Shown piece after piece: positions 63,669 to 64,000 of a stretch of 64,000 nucleotides of DNA; within the stretch, counting starts at the first letter, position 1; each line of letters begins with the position of its first letter. The notes beneath the pieces were generated by a model that saw only the letters and a program-made list of their open reading frames with translations, was not told the DNA's origin and made no database searches. Source of the DNA: Chryseobacterium gleum (GTDB taxonomy: Bacteria; Bacteroidota; Bacteroidia; Flavobacteriales_D; Crocinitomicaceae); NCBI GenBank assembly GCA_945862165.1, contig CAMAXI010000007.1:1-64000 (forward strand), given 5' to 3'. The position numbers were made by a program, and so were the translations under genes.

Positions 63669-64000
63669 ATGAACAGCTTAGAATTAGTAGATTCGTTTTC
63701 AGAATTCAAAGAGTTAAAAAGTATCGACAAACAAACAATGCAACACGTATTAGAAGACGTGTTTCGTGCAATGTTGAAAAAGAAATTTAACACAGACGAA
63801 CATATCGATATTATTGTAAATATTGAGAAAGGTGATGTGCAAATTTTCTTGAATAAAGAAATCGTTCCAGATGGTGAGGTAGAAGATTCAAATACGGAAA
63901 TTGCTTATTCTGAAGCGATTAAAATTGAACCTGATTTTGAAGTGGGTGAGGAAGTTTCTGAAGAATTTAAGTTTGCTGATTTTGGTAGAAGAAATATTCT
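63669..64000 (+). CDS. nusA: Transcription termination/antitermination factor NusA, 3' end outside window
   Basis: The frame from ATG 63669 reads MNSLELVDSFSEFKELKSID and then VLEDVFRAMLKKKF, the N-terminal RNA-polymerase-binding domain of NusA. About 110 codons are visible before the window edge; the S1 and KH domains lie beyond it. NusA controls pausing, termination and antitermination. Its position after rimP is the standard one. It is missing from the ORF track only because the window cuts it. Confidence 0.88.
   Translation, partial: MNSLELVDSFSEFKELKSIDKQTMQHVLEDVFRAMLKKKFNTDEHIDIIVNIEKGDVQIFLNKEIVPDGEVEDSNTEIAYSEAIKIEPDFEVGEEVSEEFKFADFGRRNI

Noticed and set aside
63179-63793. 204-residue minus-strand ORF at the window end
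   Set aside because: It covers rimP and the start of nusA in antisense and has Ser/Phe/Asn-rich shadow composition.

Overview
The window reads as a chromosomal segment of a low-GC member of the Bacteroidota, most probably a flavobacterial-type organism. The evidence is the type IX secretion (T9SS) sorting domains, both type A and the CHU_C-like type B, the several DUF families typical of the phylum (DUF6089, DUF5723, DUF6438), and promoters of the TTTG-N19-21-TAnnTTTG form. I cannot fix the genus from sequence alone.

Layout. 1-10.3 kb is the 3' part of a giant secreted repeat protein ending in a gliding-motility/T9SS type B domain. 10.4-14.3 kb holds yebC, rsmI, a flippase and a heme A synthase. 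14.3-18.4 kb holds envelope proteins. 18.6-21.5 kb carries asnS and rpoN, followed by a possible small RNA and an AT-rich DUF3800 gene. 23.2-30.5 kb is a minus-strand block: pepA-pdxA, then the classical fatty-acid cluster DUF177-rpmF-plsX-fabH-accB-accC. 30.6-35.2 kb is a decaying ArsR/SRPBCC/DoxX stress cassette with a second broken SRPBCC copy, plus a T9SS type A protein and a DUF6438 protein. 35.6-38 kb holds a DEAD-box helicase, an MgtC-type protein and HU. 38.1-41.3 kb is an accessory envelope region (lipoprotein, barrel, LamG/T9SS protein).

41.4-47.2 kb has an XRE regulator, an AlbA_2/ATPase (RecG-like) regulator and a LytTR/propeller two-component system. 47.5-50.4 kb holds tRNA-Asn, ssb, a lipocalin-like lipoprotein, an FAD oxidoreductase and comF. 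50.8-54.2 kb is nrdB-nrdA. 54.3-61.4 kb is a minus-strand run of a TraB/GumN protein, polA, a DUF4143 ATPase and cysS. 61.5-63.1 kb has a barrel protein and a secreted nuclease, and the window closes with rimP and the start of nusA.

The backbone is housekeeping. The unusual material lies in three places. (1) The DUF4143 ATPase sits between polA and an almost exact duplicate of the polA 5' end and leader, and has four ATTTTGAAA boxes at exact 22-bp spacing upstream. (2) The XRE/AlbA_2 locus carries phased 11-bp repeats and an antisense 3' remnant of what looks like a second AlbA_2-type gene. (3) The ArsR/SRPBCC/DoxX cassette is damaged at both ends and has an 82-bp perfect copy of the SRPBCC 5' end 3.2 kb away. 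A promoter plus terminator-like hairpin immediately before rimP, and a promoter-to-terminator unit after rpoN, are candidate RNA regulators. No insertion sequence, CRISPR array, rRNA or integrase was recognised.
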